This document shows positions 25,881-35,183 of a DNA stretch of 64,000 nucleotides, in pieces. Every line of letters starts with the position of its first letter. Position 1 is the first letter of the stretch. Below the pieces are notes generated by a model that worked only from the letters and a program-made list of their open reading frames with translations, did not search any database and was not told where the DNA came from. The stretch spans positions 1,736,001 to 1,800,000 of the forward strand of contig NZ_CP107985.1 in assembly GCF_036108815.1 (NCBI RefSeq), read 5' to 3'. This DNA is from Streptomyces sp. NBC_00353 (lineage in GTDB: Bacteria > Actinomycetota > Actinomycetes > Streptomycetales > Streptomycetaceae). Made by a program: the position numbers and the translations under genes.

Positions 25881-26374
25881 GCCACCCCGTCGAGGTGGCG
25901 CAGGCGGACGGCGTTCGGATGTATCTGCCGTTGCTGGACGGCAGCGACGAGTTGGGAGTGCTGGCACTGACCCTGGACGCCGTCGATGACGACGACCGGC
26001 GGCTGCTGCGCCCTCTGGCGAGTCTGGTCGCCGACATTCTGGTCATCAATCACGCATACGCCGACCGGTTCTTCCAGGCCCGCCGTCGCGAACCGATGAG
26101 TGTGGCCGCGGAGATGCAATGGTCCCTGCTGCCGCCGCTGACCATGTCTGTGCCACAGGTCGCTGTAGGCGGAGCGGTCGAGCCCGCGTACGACATCGCG
26201 GGCGACAGCTTCGACCACGACCTCAACGACAACATCCTGCACGCGGCGGTCATCGACGCGATGGTCCACGGCCTGGACGCCGCCACGATGGCGACCGTCG
26301 CCGTCGGCGCCTACCGGCATGCCCGACACTCCGGCATCGGCCTGGCCGAGAAGTACCGGACAGCGCCTGGGTGA
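25881..26374 (+). pseudogene. SpoIIE-type PP2C phosphatase fragment
   Basis: In another frame, right after the SDR fragment, the sequence reads VEVAQADGVRMYLPLLDGSD, then SVAAEMQWSLLPPLTMSVPQ, DIAGDSFDHDLND and AAVIDAMVHGLDAATMATVA. These are the GAF-linker and first half of a SpoIIE-type phosphatase catalytic domain. The end is lost after GLAEKY at about 26355. Neither end of the gene survives. The parental gene is not the one at 43965 or 53897, whose sequences differ. Confidence 0.65.
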
Positions 26375-26707
26375 CGTGGCCCAGCTGCCCGCCTCTAAGC
26401 CAGCGAGGCCCTGGTGCGGGCACTTGTCACTGCCAAGCCCGCGATGGACCGTCGCCCGCCCATCCGGGGGTACCCCCGTCTCGTGTTGCCGCTTCAGAAG
26501 ACCGTCGGAGAGGTGCTCAGGTGGTTCTGCGGTCGTCGCTACCGGCTCGGCGGAGTCGGTCGGCGTTGTGGGTGATGGTATCGATGCGGGCTGCAAGGTC
26601 GGGGGGCCTTGAGGTGTGCGTGGGTGTCGGCGAGGGGGTCCCTCGTGCGGCCCCTGTCCGCGGTCTCCACCGCGGACAGGAGCCTTTTGGTCAGCCGCCC
26701 GCCGTCG
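26375..26707. other. gap with a small coding relic
   Basis: No intact gene. On the minus strand from about 26640 to the stop at 26517 a frame reads LAARIDTITHNADRLRRAGS with an out-of-frame upstream continuation LADTHAHLK. This looks like the C-terminus of a lost gene with a slip in a run of C at 26606-26612. The family was not recognised. Confidence 0.35.
26653..26680. terminator. 12-bp hairpin downstream of the S8 peptidase
   Basis: CCTGTCCGCGGT, loop CTCC, ACCGCGGACAGG: perfect arms. It lies 28 bases past the peptidase stop on the minus strand. A TTTT at 26684-26687 follows on the plus side, so it could end transcription in both directions. Confidence 0.65.
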
Positions 26708-29700
26708 CTACTTCAGGCCGAAGGCGCGGATCACGGTCTGGCTCACACTGTTCCCCTTCGTGTCCCGCGCCGTCGTGCGCAGGCTCGCGAAGCGGGCCCG
26801 GGACGGCGCGTCGAGCTGCGCCTTCCAGTCGCCGCCCGACTGCCGCAGCGTCGTCCGGCGCCACGTGGCACCGTCGTCGTACGACAATTCCAGCGTCACC
26901 GCGCGGATCGCGCCCGCGCCCGCCGCTCCCTTCAGGTGCGATGGGGTGACCGTCAGCCCGGTCCGCCGGTGCGCCTTGCCGGCCAGGTTGGTGGCCACCG
27001 CGTAGTCGAGCTGCACCAGCGGCAGAGGCGTAAGAACCGTGTAGTCCGTGGTGCTGGAGGTGAACCCCCACTCGGTGCGGGTACGGATCGAGTACGGCCG
27101 GTCCGGCAGGTTCCGCTTGCCCTCCACCACCATGCGGTAGGGCAGCGCGTCCGGTGACACGCCCTCGACGGTGACAATCCGCTCGTTGACGTCCTCGCCG
27201 AGCAGTTGGTCGCCCTGGTACAGCGAGATCTTCGAGGTGTCGCTATCGGCCCAGACGACGCCGGCGTGGCCGCCGGCGTCTCCCCAGGCCGGTACAACGG
27301 AAGTGCTGATGACGTCGCCGGTCCGGAAGGGGGCCCGCCAGCTGACGCCGTCGTTGAGCAGTCGCGGGCGCTGGATGGATGAGAACCAACTCTCGCCAGT
27401 GGTGCTGCGCGGCTTGTACGAACGCGCCAGGCCTCTTTGGCCGAGGTCGCTCATGCCCGCGCCGGAGACCCAGCGGACGCCGGTGCCCGCCGTGACCCAC
27501 GACGTCAGCGTGCCCTGGGTCGCGACCGGCGTGGAGTCACTGAGCATGGGGCCGTTGAAGATGGCGGACACGTCCTGCCGGTCCTCCAGGGCCTCGCCCT
27601 GCCTGGTGTCGCGGAACGACTCGTCGATCCGGGCCAGTTCGCCGGGGCCGGGCCGGTAGGACGGGTCGCGCGGGATCACCCCGTCGTGGTGGCGGACCAG
27701 GTCGTACAGGTAGCGCGGATGCGGGTGCGAGACCACCCTCAGCGTCGCCGTGCCGGTCTTTCGAAGCCGGCTGAGCAACCGTGCGCTGTCGTCGGTACCG
27801 AGCGAGGCCACTGGCAGCGGAGCGGCATCGGGCAGATCCGCCCAGGGGTCAAACTTTCCGTAGCCGTCGTTCAGGATCAGCAGCTGCCTGGCACCGGCCT
27901 TCGCCGCGGCCGCGGCCTGGTCCGGGGCGGGCACGGTGTCGCTGCGGCGGACGACCGCCACCTGGCCGCGCACCTTCAGCTTGCGGAAGTCCGCAGCCGA
28001 TCCGTTGCCGGCCCACACAGCCCGGTAGCTGCCCGTGCCCTCAGGCAGCGCAGGGGACAGGCTCTGGATGACGACGCCGGCGTAGGTCTGCGAACCGGAG
28101 GAGAACGTCAGCGGCGGCTGGACCTGCCGCCAGCGGGTCGCGAAGGTATACGACCCCTTCGTCACCTTCGGCGTCGGGGTCACCCAGAGGCTGTCGTACA
28201 ACCAGGACTCGGGCATGTAGCTGTCCATGAACGGGAACAGGTCGCCGTTGGTGCGGTACTGGTCCACCCGCATGAACTGGTTGGCGGTCGACTGCGGGGT
28301 GTAGGCGGCCGCCTTGCGCAGGTTCGCGGCGTCGAAGCGGACGGTGCGGTCGGCGTCGAGGTCGATCTGCGGCGCGGAGAACATGGCGAAGCCCAGCGTG
28401 TGCGTGCCGTCGATCCCGGGCACGGCGGTGTTCATCCACGCCGAGTAGGTGCTCGGGGGCAGGCGCAGGCTCAAGCGGCCCGAGGCGTCGATCTCGTACA
28501 TCTTGGGCGCGGTGTTGCGCTCGACGTCCTTCAGGACGAGTGTGCCGGGCAGGGCGTCCCCGTGGCGGTCCTTCGCCGTGACGGACAGCGTGACCCGTCG
28601 CCCCTCCTTGTTCACGCCGACCGGCGTGCGGGTGAGGACCGTGCCGTCGGCGCGGGTGGCAGTGAGCCGACTGGAGTAGGCGGCATTGTCCTCCGCCGCG
28701 TCGAGGTGGGTGATCACGCCGACGGTGGCGGAGCCGCGCGCGGGCACGGTCAGCCGCGAGTCGGTGAGGGTGAACACACCTTCGGGCAGCTGGTCCTGGC
28801 TCAGGGACAGGTCCACGGTGACCGGCTCGGACCCGGTGTTCGTGTAGGTGACGTCCTTGCGGACGGTCTGGCTGGGCGTGTACGGGTAGTGGGCCTGGGC
28901 GAACGCGGACCCGGAGGCGAACAGCGTGGCCTTCACAGCGGCGGCGATGTCGAGCCGACCGCTGCCGGCATCGAAGGGGCTGAACCGCTGGGTGCTCGCG
29001 GTGGTGCTGACCAGGGCGTCCTTGAGCTGCTGCCCCGTCCAGTCCGGGTGCTTGGCGGCCAGCAGGGCCGCCGCGCCCGCGACGTGCGGTGTCGCCATCG
29101 ACGTACCGCTCATCGTCTGATAGGCGCCCTCACCCTCCGCCGCGTACTGCGAGCGGGCCGCCAGCACGTTCACACCCGGGGCGGTCAGATCGGGCTTGAT
29201 GGCGTTGTCGCCCACGCGGGGGCCACGGCTGGAGAAGCTCGCCAGCTGGTCCACGCCCTTCCCCGGGCCGTTCACCGCGCCGACCGTCAGCGCTGCGTCC
29301 GCCGCTCCCGGGGCGCTCACGCTGTACGCCTCCGGACCGGAGTTGCCCGCCGCGATGACGAACAGCGTTCCGGTCTCCTCGCTGAGCCGGTTCACCGCCT
29401 GGCTGAGCGGATCGGTGCCGTCAGTGGGCCCGCCTCCCAGGCTCATACTGACGACCTTGGCGTGCTGGTCCCGGGCGGCCCACTCCATGCCCGCCAGTAT
29501 CCAGGAGTCCTGACCACTGCCGTCGTTGTCCAGCACCTTGCCGATGTGCAGCCCGGCGCCCGGGGCGACGCCCTTCTCCTTGCCGCCGGACGCCGCCCCG
29601 GTACCGGCGACAGTCGAGGCGACATGGGTCCCGTGGCCCTGCCGGTCGGTGACGTCCTGCCCCGGCACGAAACTCTCCGTGGCCACGATGCGGCCGGCGA

Positions 29701-30466
29701 AGTCCGGGTGCGTGGCGTCGATCCCGGTGTCCAGCACCGCGACGTCCACACTCTGCCCGGTGTCCCCGCCCGCCCAGACCTCGGGAGCCCCGATCTGCGC
29801 GGTGGTGTCGGAAAGCGTGGCCTTGACCTTCCCGTCCAGCCACACCTTCGCGACCCCGCCCGCCAGCGCCGCCGGCACCGACCCGGCCGAGCGCGCCCCT
29901 GTAAGCGCCCTGCGGGCACCGGTGAGGGAGGACCAGAAGTCCGCCGCCCGTGTGTGCTTCGCGGATATCGCCGCGCCCTGGATGCTGCTCAGGGCCAGGG
30001 TCCTGCTGGCGCCCTCCGGGGTCTTCATGGCCCGGGAGCGGGCCGCCGCGTCGGTGTACGTGACGATCAGCGGCAGATGGTCGCTGCGCGCGTCGTCGTA
30101 GCCGTCCGCGAGCAGCTCGGTCACGTTGAACAGGTGCTCGTCCAGTGCCCCGGACTCGATGAAGGGCAACGCCACGTCGGGATACACGTAGATGTCGTCA
30201 CCGACCGACATGACGTGAGCGCCACCGGTCCTGCCCTGCGGATCGGCTACCGACGTGACCGAGTGCCTGCCACCGTTCGCGGTCACCGTGACCTTGTCAC
30301 CGGTGATCAGCGTGACGGTACGCACAATCGCAGGACCGGCAGCGGCGGTTGCGGTGAGGGATGGAGGCGTCGGAGCGACGTCGGCCGACGCGGCAGGACC
30401 GGTGGCCGTCAGCACCATCAGGGCGGTGACGGCGGCCGTCAACCCGCGTCTGCGGGACGGAGACAT
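26708..30466 (-). CDS. secreted S8 (subtilisin-like) serine peptidase, large
   Basis: 1252 residues with a Sec signal peptide (about 1-29, ending PAASADV), a propeptide, then the catalytic domain with D246 (VLDTGID), H278 (GHGTHV), oxyanion N375 (AAGNSGP) and S456 (GTSMATPH). It is followed by beta-rich domains and a C-terminal region of about 600 residues including a PA-like segment (VVRRSDTVPAPDQAAAAAKA). It should be exported and cleave extracellular proteins. ATG 30466 is chosen; a TTG two codons upstream fits the GAGG spacing better and cannot be excluded. The divergent LuxR-type gene is its likely regulator. Confidence 0.9.
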   Translation of the reverse strand: MSPSRRRGLTAAVTALMVLTATGPAASADVAPTPPSLTATAAAGPAIVRTVTLITGDKVTVTANGGRHSVTSVADPQGRTGGAHVMSVGDDIYVYPDVALPFIESGALDEHLFNVTELLADGYDDARSDHLPLIVTYTDAAARSRAMKTPEGASRTLALSSIQGAAISAKHTRAADFWSSLTGARRALTGARSAGSVPAALAGGVAKVWLDGKVKATLSDTTAQIGAPEVWAGGDTGQSVDVAVLDTGIDATHPDFAGRIVATESFVPGQDVTDRQGHGTHVASTVAGTGAASGGKEKGVAPGAGLHIGKVLDNDGSGQDSWILAGMEWAARDQHAKVVSMSLGGGPTDGTDPLSQAVNRLSEETGTLFVIAAGNSGPEAYSVSAPGAADAALTVGAVNGPGKGVDQLASFSSRGPRVGDNAIKPDLTAPGVNVLAARSQYAAEGEGAYQTMSGTSMATPHVAGAAALLAAKHPDWTGQQLKDALVSTTASTQRFSPFDAGSGRLDIAAAVKATLFASGSAFAQAHYPYTPSQTVRKDVTYTNTGSEPVTVDLSLSQDQLPEGVFTLTDSRLTVPARGSATVGVITHLDAAEDNAAYSSRLTATRADGTVLTRTPVGVNKEGRRVTLSVTAKDRHGDALPGTLVLKDVERNTAPKMYEIDASGRLSLRLPPSTYSAWMNTAVPGIDGTHTLGFAMFSAPQIDLDADRTVRFDAANLRKAAAYTPQSTANQFMRVDQYRTNGDLFPFMDSYMPESWLYDSLWVTPTPKVTKGSYTFATRWRQVQPPLTFSSGSQTYAGVVIQSLSPALPEGTGSYRAVWAGNGSAADFRKLKVRGQVAVVRRSDTVPAPDQAAAAAKAGARQLLILNDGYGKFDPWADLPDAAPLPVASLGTDDSARLLSRLRKTGTATLRVVSHPHPRYLYDLVRHHDGVIPRDPSYRPGPGELARIDESFRDTRQGEALEDRQDVSAIFNGPMLSDSTPVATQGTLTSWVTAGTGVRWVSGAGMSDLGQRGLARSYKPRSTTGESWFSSIQRPRLLNDGVSWRAPFRTGDVISTSVVPAWGDAGGHAGVVWADSDTSKISLYQGDQLLGEDVNERIVTVEGVSPDALPYRMVVEGKRNLPDRPYSIRTRTEWGFTSSTTDYTVLTPLPLVQLDYAVATNLAGKAHRRTGLTVTPSHLKGAAGAGAIRAVTLELSYDDGATWRRTTLRQSGGDWKAQLDAPSRARFASLRTTARDTKGNSVSQTVIRAFGLK

Positions 30467-30472
30467 ACGCAA

Positions 30473-31036
30473 GGGAACCTCATGAACTAGATGGGCAGCG
30501 GTCCTTGGCAGTCAGCCATCCGTTCGCATCACTGTAAAGTCAGCGCTTTGGCACTTCTGTGCCACGTCACCAAGTGGACATGGCGCAAGTCCGCGCAATG
30601 ATCTCCAAGCGGGACATGCTGCACGGCGCGAGGAGTTGTCGGTTTCCCAAGGAAGCCCAACCACGCAAGCCGGCCGCCGCTGTCTTGCGCAGTACGGCCG
30701 GGTATGCCTCAACATGCAGTTCCCTTGACCCTTTGACGAATCGTCACACCAGCCGTCTTGTCTTCGTCGACTGCCCGGCTGGACGCTGCGAGCAGGAATG
30801 ATGCTCCGGATGTTCAGCCCACACGCCCGCGGCCCGCCGTCCTGGCCCTGGGCTTCTTCCCGGCAGCCGGAGTGGTGCGTCGAATCGATCGAAGATGTCG
30901 TTCTTTGCGGCGGCTCGACGGCAGCAGATCGAGGGACCCCAACTGGAGGCAACCCCGGGGCCCGTTCCTCTGGCCGCCACCACGGCTTGTATTTTCCTGA
31001 TCGGTGTCACACGGGCAAGGCCAGAGGTGGAGAGCA
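30473..31036. other. divergent promoter region of peptidase and regulator
   Basis: No gene is credible in these 560 bases. The only clear motif is TGGCAC-TTCT-GTGCCA at 30549-30564. The stretch just before the regulator (30990-31036) carries its GGAG ribosome-binding site. Confidence 0.4.
30549..30564. promoter_or_regulatory. palindrome upstream of the S8 peptidase
   Basis: TGGCAC-N4-GTGCCA with perfect 6-base arms, 83 bases upstream of the peptidase start. Candidate operator for the divergent HTH regulator. Confidence 0.45.
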
Positions 31037-32041
31037 ATGATGGAAAACGACGCACCCTTGGAGTTGGTTGGACTCGATACAGAGGCGGAGGCTGTCTATC
31101 GCCATCTTCTGGTGCGTGGCGGCGGGACTGTCGACGAGATAATGGCGGCATTCGGAGTGAGCTTCGAGCACGCGTTGGCATTGCTCGAACGTCTGCACCA
31201 CTCCGGGTTGGTCAGCCGTAGATCCTCGGGGGCGTTCCTCACGGTGGATCCCCGTCACGCGCTGCGGACACTGGTGGAGTCACGCGAGCGTCAGCTGGCT
31301 GCAGTGCGGGACGCGGCGGGGCCGTTGGGTGCGATCTTCGACGACGCCAGGCGGTCCAGTACGGCCGAACCCGCCACCAGGACCATCAGCGGTCCCGAGG
31401 CGGTCGGCGACTGCTACTACCGCTTGAAGCAGGCTGCCCGATCCGAGATCTGCGCCATGGACCGCCCTCCGTTCCTGCTGGCTCCGAATGGACCACTCGA
31501 CGAGGCAGCGGTCCGGCGCGGGGTGCGGGTGCGTGTCGTCTACGCGGCTGCCAGTTTCGATGCTGAAGGCGGCTGGCAGGCGCTGGGCAGCCTCGTGTCG
31601 CGTGGGGAAGAAGCCAGGGTCGTACCGGCGCTGCCTATCAAATTGGCGATGGCGGACCGGTCGGCCGCGATGGTCTCGCTGAGCTTGTCAGCCGACAGCA
31701 ACGAGTGTCTCTACACCGAAGCTCCCCCCTTGCTGAAAGCATTGACCGAACTCTTCGAGCATTACTGGACCACTGCGCCCTCACTGAGTGGGGGCCCCGA
31801 CTCCGAGTCGTTGCCGTCACCAGCGCCGTCCGCCCAAGGCGACCGGACCCGGAAACCCACTGACGAAGAACGGAACTTGCTTGCGCTCTTTGCTGCTGGG
31901 GTCAAGGACGACGCCATTGCCCGCCAGTTCGGGGTCTCGACACGGACGCTGCGGCGGCGGATCCAAGACCTTTACACGGAACTGGGGACCACCAACCGGT
32001 TCGGAGCTGGTGTCGCAGCAGCTCGACGCAACTGGGTTTGA
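31037..32041 (+). CDS. TrmB-like/LuxR-type HTH regulator
   Basis: 334 residues. The N-terminus is a winged-helix of the TrmB type (EAEAVYRHLLVRGGGTVDEI, LERLHHSGLVSRRSSGAF). The middle resembles a phospholipase-D-like ligand domain seen in this regulator group. The C-terminus is a LuxR-type HTH (DEERNLLALFAAGVKDDAIA, RQFGVSTRTLRRRIQDLY). Streptomyces regulators of this build commonly stand next to secreted subtilisins, as here. ATG 31037 has GGAG 6 bases upstream; a second ATG follows immediately. Confidence 0.8.
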   Translation: MMENDAPLELVGLDTEAEAVYRHLLVRGGGTVDEIMAAFGVSFEHALALLERLHHSGLVSRRSSGAFLTVDPRHALRTLVESRERQLAAVRDAAGPLGAIFDDARRSSTAEPATRTISGPEAVGDCYYRLKQAARSEICAMDRPPFLLAPNGPLDEAAVRRGVRVRVVYAAASFDAEGGWQALGSLVSRGEEARVVPALPIKLAMADRSAAMVSLSLSADSNECLYTEAPPLLKALTELFEHYWTTAPSLSGGPDSESLPSPAPSAQGDRTRKPTDEERNLLALFAAGVKDDAIARQFGVSTRTLRRRIQDLYTELGTTNRFGAGVAAARRNWV

Positions 32042-32290
32042 GCATCCCGACCCCGTTCGGACCATTGGGAATTCCCCACGAGCCGACGACTCCCTCGGCC
32101 CGGATCGCGCCGGACCATCCGATCGCATCGAGCGTCGGGCGGGCCCTTCGGGGTGGCCAAGTGCGTGCATGGCGCCCACGTTGGTGCGGCACAGAACGGC
32201 GTCCGGGGTCTGGATGGAGCCGAGCTCGGTGGGGACCGTGTCGGTTCCTTCGAGGCGCAGGGGTGAGACCGTGCCACGACGTGGGTACCT

Positions 32291-32584
32291 TCACCCTCCA
32301 CCAACCCTCAGTAACGCCAATGGCCCTGAGCAGGGCGCAGGTCCACACCATCGCCCCCTAGGCAATCGGCGGCTCGGCCACGCCTGCATGCTTCTGGCCA
32401 GCTGGCTCAGGAAGTTGATTGGTTCAGACACCGCCTCCCCATCAAAGCCGGCCCGCAGATACGGCCACAGATCAACGATGAGCGGCTCGCCCCAGCCTTT
32501 CGTGAGCGCTGCGATCAGCGCGTCGAGGTAGGCCCGCAGGTCTGCATCGGCTTCACGCGCCGCCTGACCGTCGTCGTCACTCAC
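32291..32584 (-). CDS. hypothetical protein, possibly truncated
   Basis: A GTG at 32584 opens a 97-residue frame. The first about 65 residues look genuinely coding (ADADLRAYLDALIAALTKGW, EPINFLSQLARSMQAW). The last 30 (RGRWCGPAPCSGPLALLRVGG) look like frameshifted tail. It follows the MFS gene by 25 bases in the same direction. No family recognised. The bases 32042-32290 between it and the regulator hold nothing definite. Confidence 0.4.
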   Translation of the reverse strand: MSDDDGQAAREADADLRAYLDALIAALTKGWGEPLIVDLWPYLRAGFDGEAVSEPINFLSQLARSMQAWPSRRLPRGRWCGPAPCSGPLALLRVGGG

Positions 32585-32609
32585 AGCGGTCCGGGCTCGG
32601 GCGTAAAAG

Positions 32610-34079
32610 TCAGATCGCCATCTCGGGGACCTTGGAGGATTCGGTGGTGTGGTGGCTGGGGCGGGGTGCGTCGACCGCGAGGAGGGAGATCAGCGCGGAA
32701 AGGACGAGGAAGCCGACCGCCCACCAGTAGGCCGTGGAGAATCCGTGCACCAGCGCGGCGTTGGTGTTGGCCTTGCCCTGTGCGCGGGAGAGCAGGTAGG
32801 TGGCGGTGGAGCTGGCCGCGATGGTGTTCAGCAGTGCGGTGCCGACCGAACCGCCGACCTGCTGGGAGGCGCCGACCATCGCGGAGGCGACACCGGCGTA
32901 CTCGGGCTGGACTCCGTGGGTACCCAGGCTCATGGAGGGCATGAAGGCGGTGCCGATGCCCAGGCCGGTGATGATCTCGGCGACGGCGAGCAGGCTGTAG
33001 GAGCTGTCTTCCCGCAGTAGGACCAGCAGGAGCACGCCGACTGCGGTGACGAGGTAGCCGCCGCTCATCAGCAGGCCGGGGCGCATCCTGCCGGTGAGCC
33101 GCGTGCCGATGACCATGGAGCCGAAGGCCTGGGCGGCAGCCAGCGGCAGGAACGCCGCACCGGTTTCGATCGGGGAGTAGCCCTTGACCAGCTGCAGGTA
33201 GTAACTGAGGAACAGGAACATGCCGAACATGCTGATCACGGCAAGGCCCACTGAGAGGTAGGCGCCGGCCCGGTTGCGTTCCGTCAGGATGTGCAGTGGC
33301 AGCAGCGGCGATGTGAGCTTGCGCTCCAGGATGACGAAGGCCAGCAGGAGGATCACGCTTGCGATGAGCATCGTGATGGTGAGGCCGGAGTCCCAGCCGC
33401 GGCTCTCTGCCTCGGCGAAGCCGAAGACCAGGGCGACCAGGCCCAAAGTCGCGAGGATCGCGCCGGGTATGTCCAGGCGGGTGCGCTTGCCCTCGATGGG
33501 GATGTCGTGGACCACAGTGATTGTGCCGATGATGCCGATGGCGGCAATCGGGATGTTGACCAGCATCGACCAGCGCCAGTTCAGGTATTGGGTGAGCACC
33601 CCGCCGAGCAGCAGGCCGAGGGCGCCGCCGGCGGTGGCGATGGCGCCGAAGATACCGAAGGCCTTGGCGCGTTCCTTGGGGTTGGTGAAGGTCAGCGAGA
33701 TCAGGGCCAGTGCGGAGGGCGCCAGCAGGGCACCGAAGACGCCCTGCCCGGCGCGCGCGGTCAGGAGAATGCCCAGGTTCGTGGCGGCTCCGCCCAGTGC
33801 GGAGGCCAGGGCGAAGCCGACCAGGCCGATGGTGAAGGTCCGCTTGCGGCCCAGGAGGTCGCTCAGGCGCCCGCCGAGGATGAGCAGTCCGCCGAAGGCC
33901 AGGCCGTAGGCGGTGATGACCCACTGGCGGCCGCCCTCGGAGAAGTGCAGGGCGTCCTGGGCTGAGGGCAGCGCGATGTTCATGACCGCGCTGTCCAGGA
34001 AGACCATCAGCTGGGCGATGGATATGAACAGCAGTGCGGCCCAGCGGCGCGGATGCAGATGTGTGGATGTCGCAGACAT
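32610..34079 (-). CDS. MFS transporter, DHA2 (14-helix) type
   Basis: 489 residues with about 14 membrane helices. Motif A is visible (GGRLSDLLGRKRTF) and motif C-like glycine-rich helices (GLLLGGVLTQ) are present, with the N-terminal FLDSAVMNIALPS typical of drug:H+ antiporters. It probably exports a toxic organic compound by proton exchange. It is the last gene of the four-gene operon 36954-32610, 57 bases after the oxidoreductase. Likely controlled by the divergent TetR regulator. Confidence 0.88.
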   Translation of the reverse strand: MSATSTHLHPRRWAALLFISIAQLMVFLDSAVMNIALPSAQDALHFSEGGRQWVITAYGLAFGGLLILGGRLSDLLGRKRTFTIGLVGFALASALGGAATNLGILLTARAGQGVFGALLAPSALALISLTFTNPKERAKAFGIFGAIATAGGALGLLLGGVLTQYLNWRWSMLVNIPIAAIGIIGTITVVHDIPIEGKRTRLDIPGAILATLGLVALVFGFAEAESRGWDSGLTITMLIASVILLLAFVILERKLTSPLLPLHILTERNRAGAYLSVGLAVISMFGMFLFLSYYLQLVKGYSPIETGAAFLPLAAAQAFGSMVIGTRLTGRMRPGLLMSGGYLVTAVGVLLLVLLREDSSYSLLAVAEIITGLGIGTAFMPSMSLGTHGVQPEYAGVASAMVGASQQVGGSVGTALLNTIAASSTATYLLSRAQGKANTNAALVHGFSTAYWWAVGFLVLSALISLLAVDAPRPSHHTTESSKVPEMAI

Positions 34080-34136
34080 GAAGGAAGAGGTCCTCAGCAG
34101 TTGGTTGATGTGGTGCTGGTACTGGTGCTGGGAGGG

Positions 34137-35096
34137 TCAGAACTCCAGGACGAGTCGGCCGCGGACACCGCCGGCCTCGAGGAGACGGTGGGCTTCGGCG
34201 GCCTGTTCCGCCGGCAGGACGCGGGCGATGCGCAAGGTGAGTTCGCCTGCTTCGGCCTGAGAGCGCAGGCGGTCCAGCCGGGCGCGGTCGTCGAGGTAGT
34301 CCGGAACGAACACCATGTAGGTGCGCAGGGATCGGCGTCGCAGATCGACGGGGCGAAGAGCGCGGGGGCCCTCGCCGAGGAACGTGACGATGACGCCGCC
34401 GTCGCGGACGGCCCCGGCCACCGCCGAGGAGCCGATGACGGCCGCGTCCACCAGTCCGTCCACGCCCTCCGGCACGGCGTCGAGAATGCGCCGGGCCACG
34501 CCGGGTCCACGCAGTACTACGAGGTCGGCCCCCATCGAACGCACGAGTTCCTCGTCCGCCGGCGACGCGTCCGCCACCACTGTGAGCCCCTCGGCCCTGG
34601 CCATCTGGATCACGAGTCCGCCGACCACTCCCGCACCACCGGTGACCGCGACGCTCTGCCCGGCGGAGAGGCCGAGCAGGTCAAGGGCCCGCCGGGCGGT
34701 CAGTCCGTTCATGGGTAGCGTCGCAGCCTCGGCATGGCTGGTTCCCTCGGGTGCGCGGGTCACCCGTTGCGCGGGCAGGGTCAGGTACTGCGCATAGGCG
34801 CCGCCGCCGGGCTCGGTCGGCATGGTCATCGCCATCACCCGGTCCCCGATGCGCAGATCGGTGACCGCGCCCGCCCCGATCTCGTCCAACACTCCGGCGG
34901 CTTCCATGCCCGGGACGTACGGGGGTGCAGGGGAGATGAGGCCGAGTGAACCGTTGCGCAGATACCTGTCGCCGGGGTTCACCGATGCGGCGTGCACCCG
35001 GACGCGCACCTGACCGGGGCCGGCGTGGGGCTCGGGCACCTCGAAGACCCGCAGGGCTTCCGGCCCCCCGAATCGGGTTACGCCTACTGTCTTCAT
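34137..35096 (-). CDS. zinc-free MDR quinone oxidoreductase
   Basis: 319 residues. It has the N-terminal catalytic fold (VTRFGGPEALRVFEVPEPHA, VNPGDRYLRNG) and the NADPH-binding loop VAVTGGAGVVGGLVIQMARA. The zinc-ligand residues of alcohol dehydrogenases are absent, as in quinone oxidoreductases. It is expected to reduce quinones or activated alkenes with NADPH. GAGGG is 4 bases before ATG 35096. Second-last in the TetR-linked operon. Confidence 0.85.
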   Translation of the reverse strand: MKTVGVTRFGGPEALRVFEVPEPHAGPGQVRVRVHAASVNPGDRYLRNGSLGLISPAPPYVPGMEAAGVLDEIGAGAVTDLRIGDRVMAMTMPTEPGGGAYAQYLTLPAQRVTRAPEGTSHAEAATLPMNGLTARRALDLLGLSAGQSVAVTGGAGVVGGLVIQMARAEGLTVVADASPADEELVRSMGADLVVLRGPGVARRILDAVPEGVDGLVDAAVIGSSAVAGAVRDGGVIVTFLGEGPRALRPVDLRRRSLRTYMVFVPDYLDDRARLDRLRSQAEAGELTLRIARVLPAEQAAEAHRLLEAGGVRGRLVLEF

Positions 35097-35183
35097 GATC
35101 CCTCGCAATTATTGACCGTTCGTTACGGATTCGAGGCATGGGGATGCCCGGGTGGGCACGGCGTTCCCGCCGGGTCGGGCCGG

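Noticed and set aside
27437..30490. 1017-codon open frame on the plus strand
   Set aside because: It is the antisense shadow of the S8 peptidase; composition is glycine/arginine/valine-rich with no domain, and the peptidase has all catalytic motifs.
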